Assembly (NCBI GenBank): GCA_937884485.1
Contig: CALGCG010000069.1
Location: 1-29,595, forward strand
Direction of reading: 5' to 3'
From: an uncultured Bacteroidales bacterium
GTDB lineage: Bacteria > Bacteroidota > Bacteroidia > Bacteroidales > P3
DNA: 29,595 nt
In this document: positions 8,201 to 16,440 of the stretch, in pieces
How positions within the stretch are numbered: the stretch's first letter is position 1
How the letters are laid out: every line of letters begins with the position of its first letter
Notes under the pieces: model-generated
Databases searched by the model: none
What the model was told of the DNA's origin: nothing
The model's input: only the letters and a program-made list of their open reading frames with translations
Program-made: the position numbers and the translations under genes

Positions 8201-10084
8201 ATGGAAGGATATTCTAAATCACCGCACGAGGAAAGAATAGAGATACTGAAATCCCTGATGCCTGAAGTTTTCGACGAGGGCAAGATTGATTTCGAAAAAC
8301 TCAAGGCGACATTGGGTGAGGATGTCAGTTTCTCCAACGAGCGTTATGTCCTCAATTGGGCGGGCAAAAGCGAGGCCTTCCGCATCATGCAGCGTCCGTC
8401 GTCAGCAACACTCGTACCATCCAGGGCTGAATCCGTTGATTTTGACACCACGCAGAATATTTTCATCGAGGGTGAGAACATGGAGGTGCTGAAGGTGCTT
8501 CAAAAGAGTTACTTCGGCAAGGTAAAAATGATTTACATTGACCCCCCATACAATACGGGCAACGACTCGTTTATCTATCCCGACAAGTTTTCAGAGACTA
8601 AAGAAGAGTATCTAAAGCGCATTGGAGACAAAGACGAGGAGGGTTATATGACCCACGAGGGGATGTTCCACAAGAACAGTCGCGAGAACGGCCAGTACCA
8701 TAGCAACTGGCTCAACATGATGATGCCACGCCTCTATCTGGCAAAGAGCCTTTTGCGTGAAGACGGTGTTATCTTCATCAGCATTGACGACAATGAGGTG
8801 CACAACCTAAGACTGTTGATGAATGAGATATTTGGGGAAGAGAATTTTGTATGTCAGTTTATTTGGCACAGCCGACAAAATAAGGATAATCGAAACATTA
8901 ACGGAGTCTCTAATGACCACGAATACATTTTGTGTTATGCAAAACAGAATACACAAAGATTGTTCTTGGGGACTGAACGTAAAACAGAACAATATTTAAA
9001 TCCGGACAATGACCCTCGAGGACCTTGGACTAGTGCCAATATGGTTGGTTTAGCAACTGCTGATGCTCGTCCCAATCTACATTATGATTTAATAAACCCT
9101 CAAAGCGGGATTAATTATGGCTGTCCAGCCAAAGGATGGCGGTATGAGAAAGAGACAATGATGAAGTTGATTAAAGAACAACGAATCATCTGGCCAGAAA
9201 ATCCAAACGGTCGACCTCGAAAAAAAACTTTCCTAAATGAATTGTCAGACAATCTACCAGGATTCTCTTCCATGATTGAAGAGGGAGTCTATACAAACTC
9301 TGCCACAAAAGAAATTGCCTCATTATTTGATGGTTTCTATTTTGATTTTCCAAAACCTACAAAAGTTGTACGACATTTATTGTTACAAACCGTCCAAAAT
9401 AATGACATTGTTATGGACTTCTTTGCGGGAAGCGGCACGACTGCTCACGCTGTAATGCAACAAAATAAAGAGGATGGTGGTAACCGCAAATTTATCTGCG
9501 TCCAATTGCCAGAGCCGTGTGACCCCAAAAGTGAAGCGTGCAAGGCAGGATACTCCACCATCGCTGATATAAGCAAAGAACGCATCCGACGAGCTGGTGC
9601 AAAATTACGTGCTGAAATAGAATCCGAACGAGCACAAAAAGCCTCCGAACTCTCTTTTGACGACACAAATGAAACAGCCATGCCGGACTTTGGTTTTAAA
9701 GTTTTCCGTCTTGCCGACAGCAACTTCAAGCAATGGCGCGACTTTCGTGGTTCCGAACAGCAACAATGGCAGCAGCAGTCAATTGACTTCATCAACCCCG
9801 TTGCCAAGAATGCCACCATCGACAACATGGTGTACGAATTGTTACTAAAGAACGGCAAGAGCCTCAACAGCACTATAGAACATTCCGACAACATCTACAA
9901 CATCAACTCCGGCGAATTAGTTCTATTACTTGAGTCCGTCGACCAAGAGACAATAGACCACGTCCTCACCCTCCACCCTCAGAAAGTGATTGCCCTCGAC
10001 AACCTCTTCTCCGGCAACGACCAACTGAAAACCAACACCGCCCTACAACTCCGCGACGCAGGTATAGAATTTAAAACAATATAA
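8201..10084 (+). CDS. mod: Type III restriction-modification methyltransferase (Mod)
   Basis: A 627-residue site-specific adenine-N6 DNA methyltransferase that sets target specificity and protects host DNA; in type III systems Mod also assembles with Res to cut. The motif order is that of the beta class: catalytic DPPYNTG at 114-120, a target-recognition region at about 225-395, then the AdoMet-binding DFFAGSGTTAHAV at 406-418. Length fits type III Mod (about 600-650). The Res partner is not adjacent as usual: it lies 3.7 kb downstream, behind two other genes. The target-recognition segment (about 8830-9440) is visibly more AT-rich than both ends of the gene, suggesting a swapped specificity domain. 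An A8 run lies at 9230-9237. Confidence 0.92.
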   Translation: MEGYSKSPHEERIEILKSLMPEVFDEGKIDFEKLKATLGEDVSFSNERYVLNWAGKSEAFRIMQRPSSATLVPSRAESVDFDTTQNIFIEGENMEVLKVLQKSYFGKVKMIYIDPPYNTGNDSFIYPDKFSETKEEYLKRIGDKDEEGYMTHEGMFHKNSRENGQYHSNWLNMMMPRLYLAKSLLREDGVIFISIDDNEVHNLRLLMNEIFGEENFVCQFIWHSRQNKDNRNINGVSNDHEYILCYAKQNTQRLFLGTERKTEQYLNPDNDPRGPWTSANMVGLATADARPNLHYDLINPQSGINYGCPAKGWRYEKETMMKLIKEQRIIWPENPNGRPRKKTFLNELSDNLPGFSSMIEEGVYTNSATKEIASLFDGFYFDFPKPTKVVRHLLLQTVQNNDIVMDFFAGSGTTAHAVMQQNKEDGGNRKFICVQLPEPCDPKSEACKAGYSTIADISKERIRRAGAKLRAEIESERAQKASELSFDDTNETAMPDFGFKVFRLADSNFKQWRDFRGSEQQQWQQQSIDFINPVAKNATIDNMVYELLLKNGKSLNSTIEHSDNIYNINSGELVLLLESVDQETIDHVLTLHPQKVIALDNLFSGNDQLKTNTALQLRDAGIEFKTI

Positions 10085-10095
10085 TATAGAATAAT

Positions 10096-13000
10096 ATGGC
10101 AACTTTTGATTTCAAAGCTGCATTGGGATTAGAAAGAAGTATCTCTTGCTCACAGGAGTCATCCCTAACCGATAGTCAAAAACTCATCTGCGAACAGGTG
10201 AAAGATTTTGGCATCGACGAAATATACTTTTCTACAGATAAAGAAAGATCATATCCTGCTGTTTTCTTAAAAAAAGTAGCACAATTTGACAGTGCCACAC
10301 TGAAAGCTATAGCAAAGATTCATAAAAAAATATGGAATTATCAGAAAGTATTGTTTCTGTATGTCTATACAGATACTGAGATTCGTATATACAATTGTAC
10401 CGCCAAACCATTTGTTGAGAACAAAGACACCGATTATAAGAGAGAACTAGAAACCCTTGAGATAAAGCACGCAAAATATCAAGATAAAAAAGCCCTGGCA
10501 CAACTCGTTGATGTTTTTTCTTCAATTGCTATTGATACAGGGGCCATTTGGACTCTACCGGACGCCATCGAAATCCGAAAAAAAATAAATCTTCAAAAAA
10601 GAGTTGACAAATATCTGGTTGATAGTTTAACAAAAACAACAAAGCGATTACAAGAATTAGGTTTTTCGGAAATACCTATCATCCATAAACTAATATTACG
10701 CTCTCTGTTTTTGTTGTATCTGGAGGATCGTGGGGCAACAGATACTGACTTTTATAATGGTATCAAAAAAGGTGCAAAATCTTATTTTGACATATTAGAT
10801 GATGCAACTGCTACTTATACGCTATTCGAGAAGTTGGAATCACAATTCAACGGAAATGTTTTTTCTCTAATTGAAGGGGAAAAAAATAAAATAAAAAAAG
10901 AGTATCTGCAACTGATAAAGAAATGTTTCATTAACGGATATGAAGGGAATGAGCAATTATGCATTTTCCCCAATTGGAGATTGTTCGACTTCAAGATAAT
11001 CCAAATAGAATTATTAAGTGAAATATATGAACGATTCTTAGCTGAAACTGACAATAAAAAGAAAAAGAAGGCTGGAGCCTATTACACACCACCTGCATTG
11101 GTGGCCTTGGTTCTTGATGAAGTTCTTCCAGTCGGAAAGAACTATACAAACTACAATGTAAAGATATTGGATCCAGCTTGTGGTTCTGGTATTTTTCTTG
11201 TTGAAAGTTACAAAAGATTACTTGTTCGGTACGAAAATGCCAATGGTAAAAAAACCACTGATTTTGAAGAATTAAAACAAATACTAACAAATAACATATT
11301 TGGCATAGAATATAACGATCAAGCTATTATAGTGGCCGCATTCAGCCTTTATTTGGCTCTTGTCGACAACCTTGATCCAAAAACACTTTGGATGGCCACA
11401 AAACTTCCTTGTCTTGTGAATGACCCAATCAATATTTCACCTGAAAAACAAGGAGATAATTTATTTTGTAGAGATACAATTTCAGAGAACAAGGAAATAG
11501 AATCCATACAATTTGATTTAGTGATTGGGAATCCTCCATTCGGGACTGAAGACAAGAAACAGGAGGTAACATTATTGCCATCTATTCGCAAATATTGTGA
11601 TAAATATGGATTTGCAAAAGAAATGGTACTACCATTTTTGCACAAAGCAGTTAAATTTGCTCCAGAGGGGAAAATCGCCCTAATTTTTAATACGAAAATA
11701 TTGACTAATACCATTGGGACATATGAAAAATTCCGCAAATGGTTTTTTAATGAATGTTATGTTGAGAAAATATACAATTTTTCAATTCTAAGAAAATCCC
11801 CAAAAGATTTCGGAGGTCAGTTGTTTGGTTCAGCAACCGGGCCTGTATGCATTGCGTTCTATCAGAAAGAAAAACCCTTGGATGTTTCAGAGAGAGTTAT
11901 TTATTATGCCCCTAAAACGTACATCAAAACAAATTTGATTGATGGTGTTGTCATTGACAGTTCTGATGTGAAATATTTACCAAGAGAAGAATGCAAGAAT
12001 CCTAAAACAAAAATATGGAAACTTGCCATGTGGGGGGGGAACAAGGATCTTGTATTTCTTAAAACACTCCAAAAAGAGCATGTTGAATTAACCAAATATC
12101 TCAAAGATAATAATTTAATTAGTGGTGTTGGACTCGAAACAAGTTCGCCAGCAAATATTGTGAATGATAGAATAAAATCATACCCCCTAATTACACCCTC
12201 TAATATTGATATCTACTCAACAGATCAACCTTCTACATTGGTCGAAACATGCAAGTTTAGAAGATTGGGAGGAATTGACATATACGATAGACCGCATATT
12301 GTATTAGCTGAGCGAGCATTGGGCAAGATAGACGATGATACACAGATAATTGCTTCATTTGTAAATTATTCAAGTGCATATGTCAAGGGGATTGTTGGAA
12401 TTGCTTCATTATCTAACAACTCTAACATTCTTAAACTTATCACATTATTCTTAAACTCATCTTTTGTGAGATATTATGCATTCTTGACAACTTCAAGTTG
12501 GGGCATAGAGCGACCCGATGTAAAGCATAAGGAACTATTCCATATCCCATTCCTTTTTGACAATATAGATTCTGAGGGGCAACTATTTTTGTTGAATTGT
12601 TACAATGAAATATTGAATGCAAAAAAGGCTTGGCAAGACATAACTCCTATTAGAAAAAAAATTGATGAATATATATATCAAATAATTGGTTCCGAAAACG
12701 CAATCTTAATAAAAGACGCCTCTCTGCAAATTGATTTATTCCAAAAACAAGAAAACTCCATTGCGCAGTCGCCAATATCCGACGGTAATAATTACCTTGC
12801 AACAATATGTTCTTCATTAAATGAATTCATTAGCAATGAGGGCATTACTACAAATGGTACTATTTTCAATATTAGTCGAGATTGTCCTTTGTACATGGTA
12901 AAAATTTCTTTTGACCATCAAAAATGTGGAATCGAGCAATCGTCTTCAAATATACAAGAAGAATTAAGGGGAATATCTACTAAACTATGGGATGAAAAAG

Positions 13001-13152
13001 GAGGAAGTGTTTATTTTAGAAAGAAATTGAATTATTATGACGGAGAGAGCATCTATTTAATTCGTCCTAATCAACAACGTTTCTGGACTCAATCCATGGC
13101 AATGGAAGATGCTACTGAAATAATAATGGATATCTTAAAGATGGAGGATTAG
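10096..13152 (+). CDS. Eco57I/type IIG-like N6-adenine DNA methylase
   Basis: A 1018-residue gamma-class adenine methyltransferase. AdoMet motif DPACGSG is at 359-365 with the preceding AGAYYTPP typical of the family, and the catalytic NPPF is at 479-482. Residues 1-320 form a large N-terminal region (early block GIDEIYF, SYPAVF) resembling those of COG1002/Eco57I-type enzymes; I see no clear nuclease triad in it. Residues from about 600 would hold target recognition. It begins 11 nt after mod and ends 1 nt before the small nuclease gene. It probably supplies a second methylation specificity, either for its own restriction activity or jointly with the neighbouring nuclease. The gene contains a G8 run at 12032-12039 and an A8 run at 10578-10585. 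Distant alternatives are BREX PglX-like methylases, but no BREX partners are present. Confidence 0.82.
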   Translation: MATFDFKAALGLERSISCSQESSLTDSQKLICEQVKDFGIDEIYFSTDKERSYPAVFLKKVAQFDSATLKAIAKIHKKIWNYQKVLFLYVYTDTEIRIYNCTAKPFVENKDTDYKRELETLEIKHAKYQDKKALAQLVDVFSSIAIDTGAIWTLPDAIEIRKKINLQKRVDKYLVDSLTKTTKRLQELGFSEIPIIHKLILRSLFLLYLEDRGATDTDFYNGIKKGAKSYFDILDDATATYTLFEKLESQFNGNVFSLIEGEKNKIKKEYLQLIKKCFINGYEGNEQLCIFPNWRLFDFKIIQIELLSEIYERFLAETDNKKKKKAGAYYTPPALVALVLDEVLPVGKNYTNYNVKILDPACGSGIFLVESYKRLLVRYENANGKKTTDFEELKQILTNNIFGIEYNDQAIIVAAFSLYLALVDNLDPKTLWMATKLPCLVNDPINISPEKQGDNLFCRDTISENKEIESIQFDLVIGNPPFGTEDKKQEVTLLPSIRKYCDKYGFAKEMVLPFLHKAVKFAPEGKIALIFNTKILTNTIGTYEKFRKWFFNECYVEKIYNFSILRKSPKDFGGQLFGSATGPVCIAFYQKEKPLDVSERVIYYAPKTYIKTNLIDGVVIDSSDVKYLPREECKNPKTKIWKLAMWGGNKDLVFLKTLQKEHVELTKYLKDNNLISGVGLETSSPANIVNDRIKSYPLITPSNIDIYSTDQPSTLVETCKFRRLGGIDIYDRPHIVLAERALGKIDDDTQIIASFVNYSSAYVKGIVGIASLSNNSNILKLITLFLNSSFVRYYAFLTTSSWGIERPDVKHKELFHIPFLFDNIDSEGQLFLLNCYNEILNAKKAWQDITPIRKKIDEYIYQIIGSENAILIKDASLQIDLFQKQENSIAQSPISDGNNYLATICSSLNEFISNEGITTNGTIFNISRDCPLYMVKISFDHQKCGIEQSSSNIQEELRGISTKLWDEKGGSVYFRKKLNYYDGESIYLIRPNQQRFWTQSMAMEDATEIIMDILKMED
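12032..12039 (+). repeat. G8 homopolymer inside the methylase gene
   Basis: Eight consecutive Gs encode part of AMWGGNKD near residue 646 in an otherwise AT-rich gene. Gain or loss of one G would shift the frame and truncate the protein within its presumed specificity half. As written the frame is open. Confidence 0.9.
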
Positions 13153-13153
13153 T

Positions 13154-13762
13154 ATGGGATTACAACGATTCATTATTACTACGGTTAAGCAATCTTTCTA
13201 TAATAAGTGTATTATTCTTGTTGTTGACGCCTACAATTCTTCCATAACAGATAAGCCTTATACTACCGATTGGTTAGAGAATGATTTTACAGAAATGCTT
13301 GACATGTATATTTCAAACAACAAAAAGAGACACACTTGGAATATTCATTGCAATGCAGAGAATCATCTTCATGACACACACAAACCTCTTTCAAAAGGAT
13401 ATGCCGACAAAGAAAAAAGAATTGATATGAAAATGTCACACATTTCTTTTAAAAATGAATTCCACTTTTATATTGAAGCAAAACGATTGAAAGAAAATAA
13501 CCACAATTTGAAGAATAGATATATAGAAACAGGCATTGACAGTTACATTACATCAAAATACCCCAAAGGTATCCTTCTAGGATATTTAATCGAAGGAGAT
13601 ACAGACAATACGGTTAAAGGAATCAATGACATTCTAATCAAGAGAGGGAGAGGTGACGAAGTAATGGTTCGTCAGAATCATTCTATCCATAATAATTATT
13701 TTGAATCGACCCATGCTGCTTTTGGCACAATAAGTCATTTTGTTTTAGACTATACAATATGA
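13154..13762 (+). CDS. Small PD-(D/E)XK nuclease-like protein
   Basis: A 202-residue protein with no name that I recognise. Residues 86-110 read KEKRIDMKM, then a short stretch, then EFHFYIEAKR: an aspartate (D91) followed by a beta strand ending in E108-x-K110, the active-site pattern of PD-(D/E)XK nucleases. That fits a restriction endonuclease subunit. It starts 1 nt after the type IIG-like methylase stop and overlaps the res start by four bases (ATGA), so it is translationally coupled on both sides. The simplest reading is that it is the cutting partner of the preceding methylase; it could instead be an additional subunit of the type III complex. No signal peptide or membrane segment is visible. 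Confidence 0.7.
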   Translation: MGLQRFIITTVKQSFYNKCIILVVDAYNSSITDKPYTTDWLENDFTEMLDMYISNNKKRHTWNIHCNAENHLHDTHKPLSKGYADKEKRIDMKMSHISFKNEFHFYIEAKRLKENNHNLKNRYIETGIDSYITSKYPKGILLGYLIEGDTDNTVKGINDILIKRGRGDEVMVRQNHSIHNNYFESTHAAFGTISHFVLDYTI

Positions 13763-16404
13763 AACTCTCTTTTGAATCCAACCTGTCGTACCAACAGGAA
13801 GCCATACAGTCTGTTGTAGGGTTATTTGAAGGGCAGAATGTTGAAGATTCTGGTTATTCATATAACCTTACAGGCGCACTAAATATGATAGACGGTATCG
13901 CCAATAAACTGGTTTTGACAAAGGAACAGGTATTGAGAAATCTTCAAGATGTGCAGGAACAAAACGAGTTGCCCAAATCCCAAACTTTGGAAGGCATGCA
14001 CTTCTCTGTTGAGATGGAAACCGGCACAGGAAAGACATACGTCTATCTTCGCACCATCTATGAACTCAACCGCAAGTATGGATTCAAAAAGTATGTTATT
14101 GTTGTTCCGTCCATAGCTATACGTGAAGGCGTGTTGAAGAACTTACAAATCACACACGAACATTTCCAAACACTATATGACAATACGCCTGTCCATTACT
14201 ATGTTTACGACAGCAGCCACATATCAAAATTACGAGGGTTCGCTACTGGCGACAACATAGAGATACTTGTTATCAATATAGATGCCTTTGCCAAAGATGA
14301 AAATATCATCAATAAACCCAACGACCGATTGAACGGACAAGAGCCAATCCGCTTCATCCAATCCGTCAATCCGATTGTTATTGTGGACGAGCCTCAAAAC
14401 ATGGAGTCGGAAAAGCGCATTGCTGCAATACAAAACCTCAACCCTCTTTGCACATTACGTTATTCCGCCACACATCGTAACCGCTACAATCTCGTTTATA
14501 GTCTCAACCCAGTAAAAGCGTATGACTTGGGATTGGTGAAACAGATCGAGGTGGATTCCGTCATAGAAGAGAACTCGCTCAATGGCGCATTCATTGCTTT
14601 GGAAAGCATTACTCCGCAAAAGACAAGAGTAACTGCAAAACTAACAATAGACCAAAACACAAAAGACGGGGTAAAACAAAAGACAGTCACTATTCGTACC
14701 GGCGACGACCTATATAACCTCTCAAATGAACGAGAAATATACCGAAACGGATATATCGTGGAAGAGATAGATGCTTCCAATGGCTGCGTAGTTTTCAGTG
14801 GCGGGGAAACATTATATGTGGGAGAAAAACACGACGACCAAAACGATGAGGTAATGCGGTTTCAAATGCGTCGAACAATAGAAGAGCATTTACGCAAGGA
14901 ACTACGACTAAACAAACTGGGTGTAAAAGTCCTCTCTCTATTCTTTATTGACCGTGTCGCAAACTATCGTTCATACGATGAGAAGGGCAATGTTTTGTAT
15001 GGCAAATTTGCTCAATGGTTTGAAGAAATATACAATGAACTCATACAGCAGCCGATTTTTCAGTCTTTGAACAAGTATTCGATAGAGCAAATACATAACG
15101 GATATTTCTCCCAAGACAAAAAAGGGCACATTAAAGACACCAATGGTGAGACACAGGCGGACAACGACACCTACAACCTCATTATGAAGGACAAAGAGAC
15201 GCTGTTGGACATGAATAATCCATTACGGTTTATCTTTTCACATACAGCCCTTCGCGAAGGTTGGGATAATCCCAATGTTTTTCAGATTTGCACACTCAAT
15301 GAGACCAAGTCGGAGATAAAGAAACGACAGGAGATTGGTCGTGGATTACGCCTTGCCGTAAATCAGGAGGGAATACGTGTCCGAGATAGAAGCATCAACC
15401 GCCTGACAGTTGTTGCAAATGAATCATACAATGATTTCGCCAAAGCACTTCAGACTGAATTACAAGAGGATTGTGGTGTGGACTTTACCGGTCGCATAAA
15501 ACCAAAGCGAGACCGTGTGACTGTTCACTACCGCAAAGGATTTGAAGCAGACCCTGCATTTCTTGAGATTTGGGAAAAACTGAAAGGTAAAACGACATAT
15601 CGGGTAAAATATGACACGGCTGTATTAATTCAAAATGCAGCCAAAGCTGTTAAAGAGATTCCTGTAATCAATGCACCGTCAGTGCGCTCCGTGAAAACCG
15701 AGGTTATCCTTTCTAACGAAGGTGTATCCGCAAACTATAAGGGAGATAAATTATCTAAAGCCAAATCGGATTATGTCATTCCTGACTACTTGAATTACAT
15801 ACAAAATCGTACAGAACTCACTCGTTCCACTATATACGAAATACTCAATAGGTCCGGACGCCTGCAAGACATAGTTGTCAATCCTCAGTTATTTATGGAC
15901 TATGCTGTCTCAACAATTCGACGTGTCCTTTATGACTTGATGATTGATGGTATAGAATATCGTCGCATAAGTGGAGCTGAATACGAGATGCGCTTATTCA
16001 AGGATTCCGACTTAGAAATATACCTAAATGATTTTACATTCAAGGTCAACCAATCGGGCAAAACTATATACGAGAATTATATCCCTTTAGATTCTACTGT
16101 CGAAAGCCGCTTCGCACAAGACTGCGAAAATAGCGACCAAATAAAGTTCTACTTTAAGTTACCGGAATGGTTCAAGATACCCACACCGATTGGCAGTTAC
16201 AACCCAGACTGGGCCGTTGTCTTTGAAGACGACAAACGTATCTATTTTGTCGCAGAAACAAAGGATACCGGAACTCCGACTATTGATCTGAATAAACTGC
16301 ACCCAAGTGAAAAACAAAAGATAAAGTGCGGTATTGCCAATTTCAGAATAATAGATGATATCGAGTATCGTGTAGTAAAGAAAGTGAGCGATTTAATCGA
16401 CTAA
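13759..16404 (+). CDS. res: Type III restriction enzyme, helicase-nuclease subunit (Res)
   Basis: An 881-residue SF2 ATPase with a nuclease tail, the translocating and cleaving subunit of type III restriction. In order: Walker A METGTGKT (86-93), Walker B DEPQ (210-213), motif III SATH, REGWDN (499-504), arginine finger region IGRGLRL (526-532), and a C-terminal PD-(D/E)XK site with NPDW (D817) and AETK (E833, K835). All key residues are present, so the protein looks active. Length is within the family range of about 850-1000. It overlaps the small nuclease gene by four bases and is followed after 36 bp by the KAP-like ATPase. Its specificity partner should be Mod at 8201-10084; whether it also works with the intervening methylase is unknown. 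Confidence 0.93.
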   Translation: MKLSFESNLSYQQEAIQSVVGLFEGQNVEDSGYSYNLTGALNMIDGIANKLVLTKEQVLRNLQDVQEQNELPKSQTLEGMHFSVEMETGTGKTYVYLRTIYELNRKYGFKKYVIVVPSIAIREGVLKNLQITHEHFQTLYDNTPVHYYVYDSSHISKLRGFATGDNIEILVINIDAFAKDENIINKPNDRLNGQEPIRFIQSVNPIVIVDEPQNMESEKRIAAIQNLNPLCTLRYSATHRNRYNLVYSLNPVKAYDLGLVKQIEVDSVIEENSLNGAFIALESITPQKTRVTAKLTIDQNTKDGVKQKTVTIRTGDDLYNLSNEREIYRNGYIVEEIDASNGCVVFSGGETLYVGEKHDDQNDEVMRFQMRRTIEEHLRKELRLNKLGVKVLSLFFIDRVANYRSYDEKGNVLYGKFAQWFEEIYNELIQQPIFQSLNKYSIEQIHNGYFSQDKKGHIKDTNGETQADNDTYNLIMKDKETLLDMNNPLRFIFSHTALREGWDNPNVFQICTLNETKSEIKKRQEIGRGLRLAVNQEGIRVRDRSINRLTVVANESYNDFAKALQTELQEDCGVDFTGRIKPKRDRVTVHYRKGFEADPAFLEIWEKLKGKTTYRVKYDTAVLIQNAAKAVKEIPVINAPSVRSVKTEVILSNEGVSANYKGDKLSKAKSDYVIPDYLNYIQNRTELTRSTIYEILNRSGRLQDIVVNPQLFMDYAVSTIRRVLYDLMIDGIEYRRISGAEYEMRLFKDSDLEIYLNDFTFKVNQSGKTIYENYIPLDSTVESRFAQDCENSDQIKFYFKLPEWFKIPTPIGSYNPDWAVVFEDDKRIYFVAETKDTGTPTIDLNKLHPSEKQKIKCGIANFRIIDDIEYRVVKKVSDLID

Positions 16405-16440
16405 AAAGAAAAATTAACGGTTAGGTTATTTTTTACGTTT

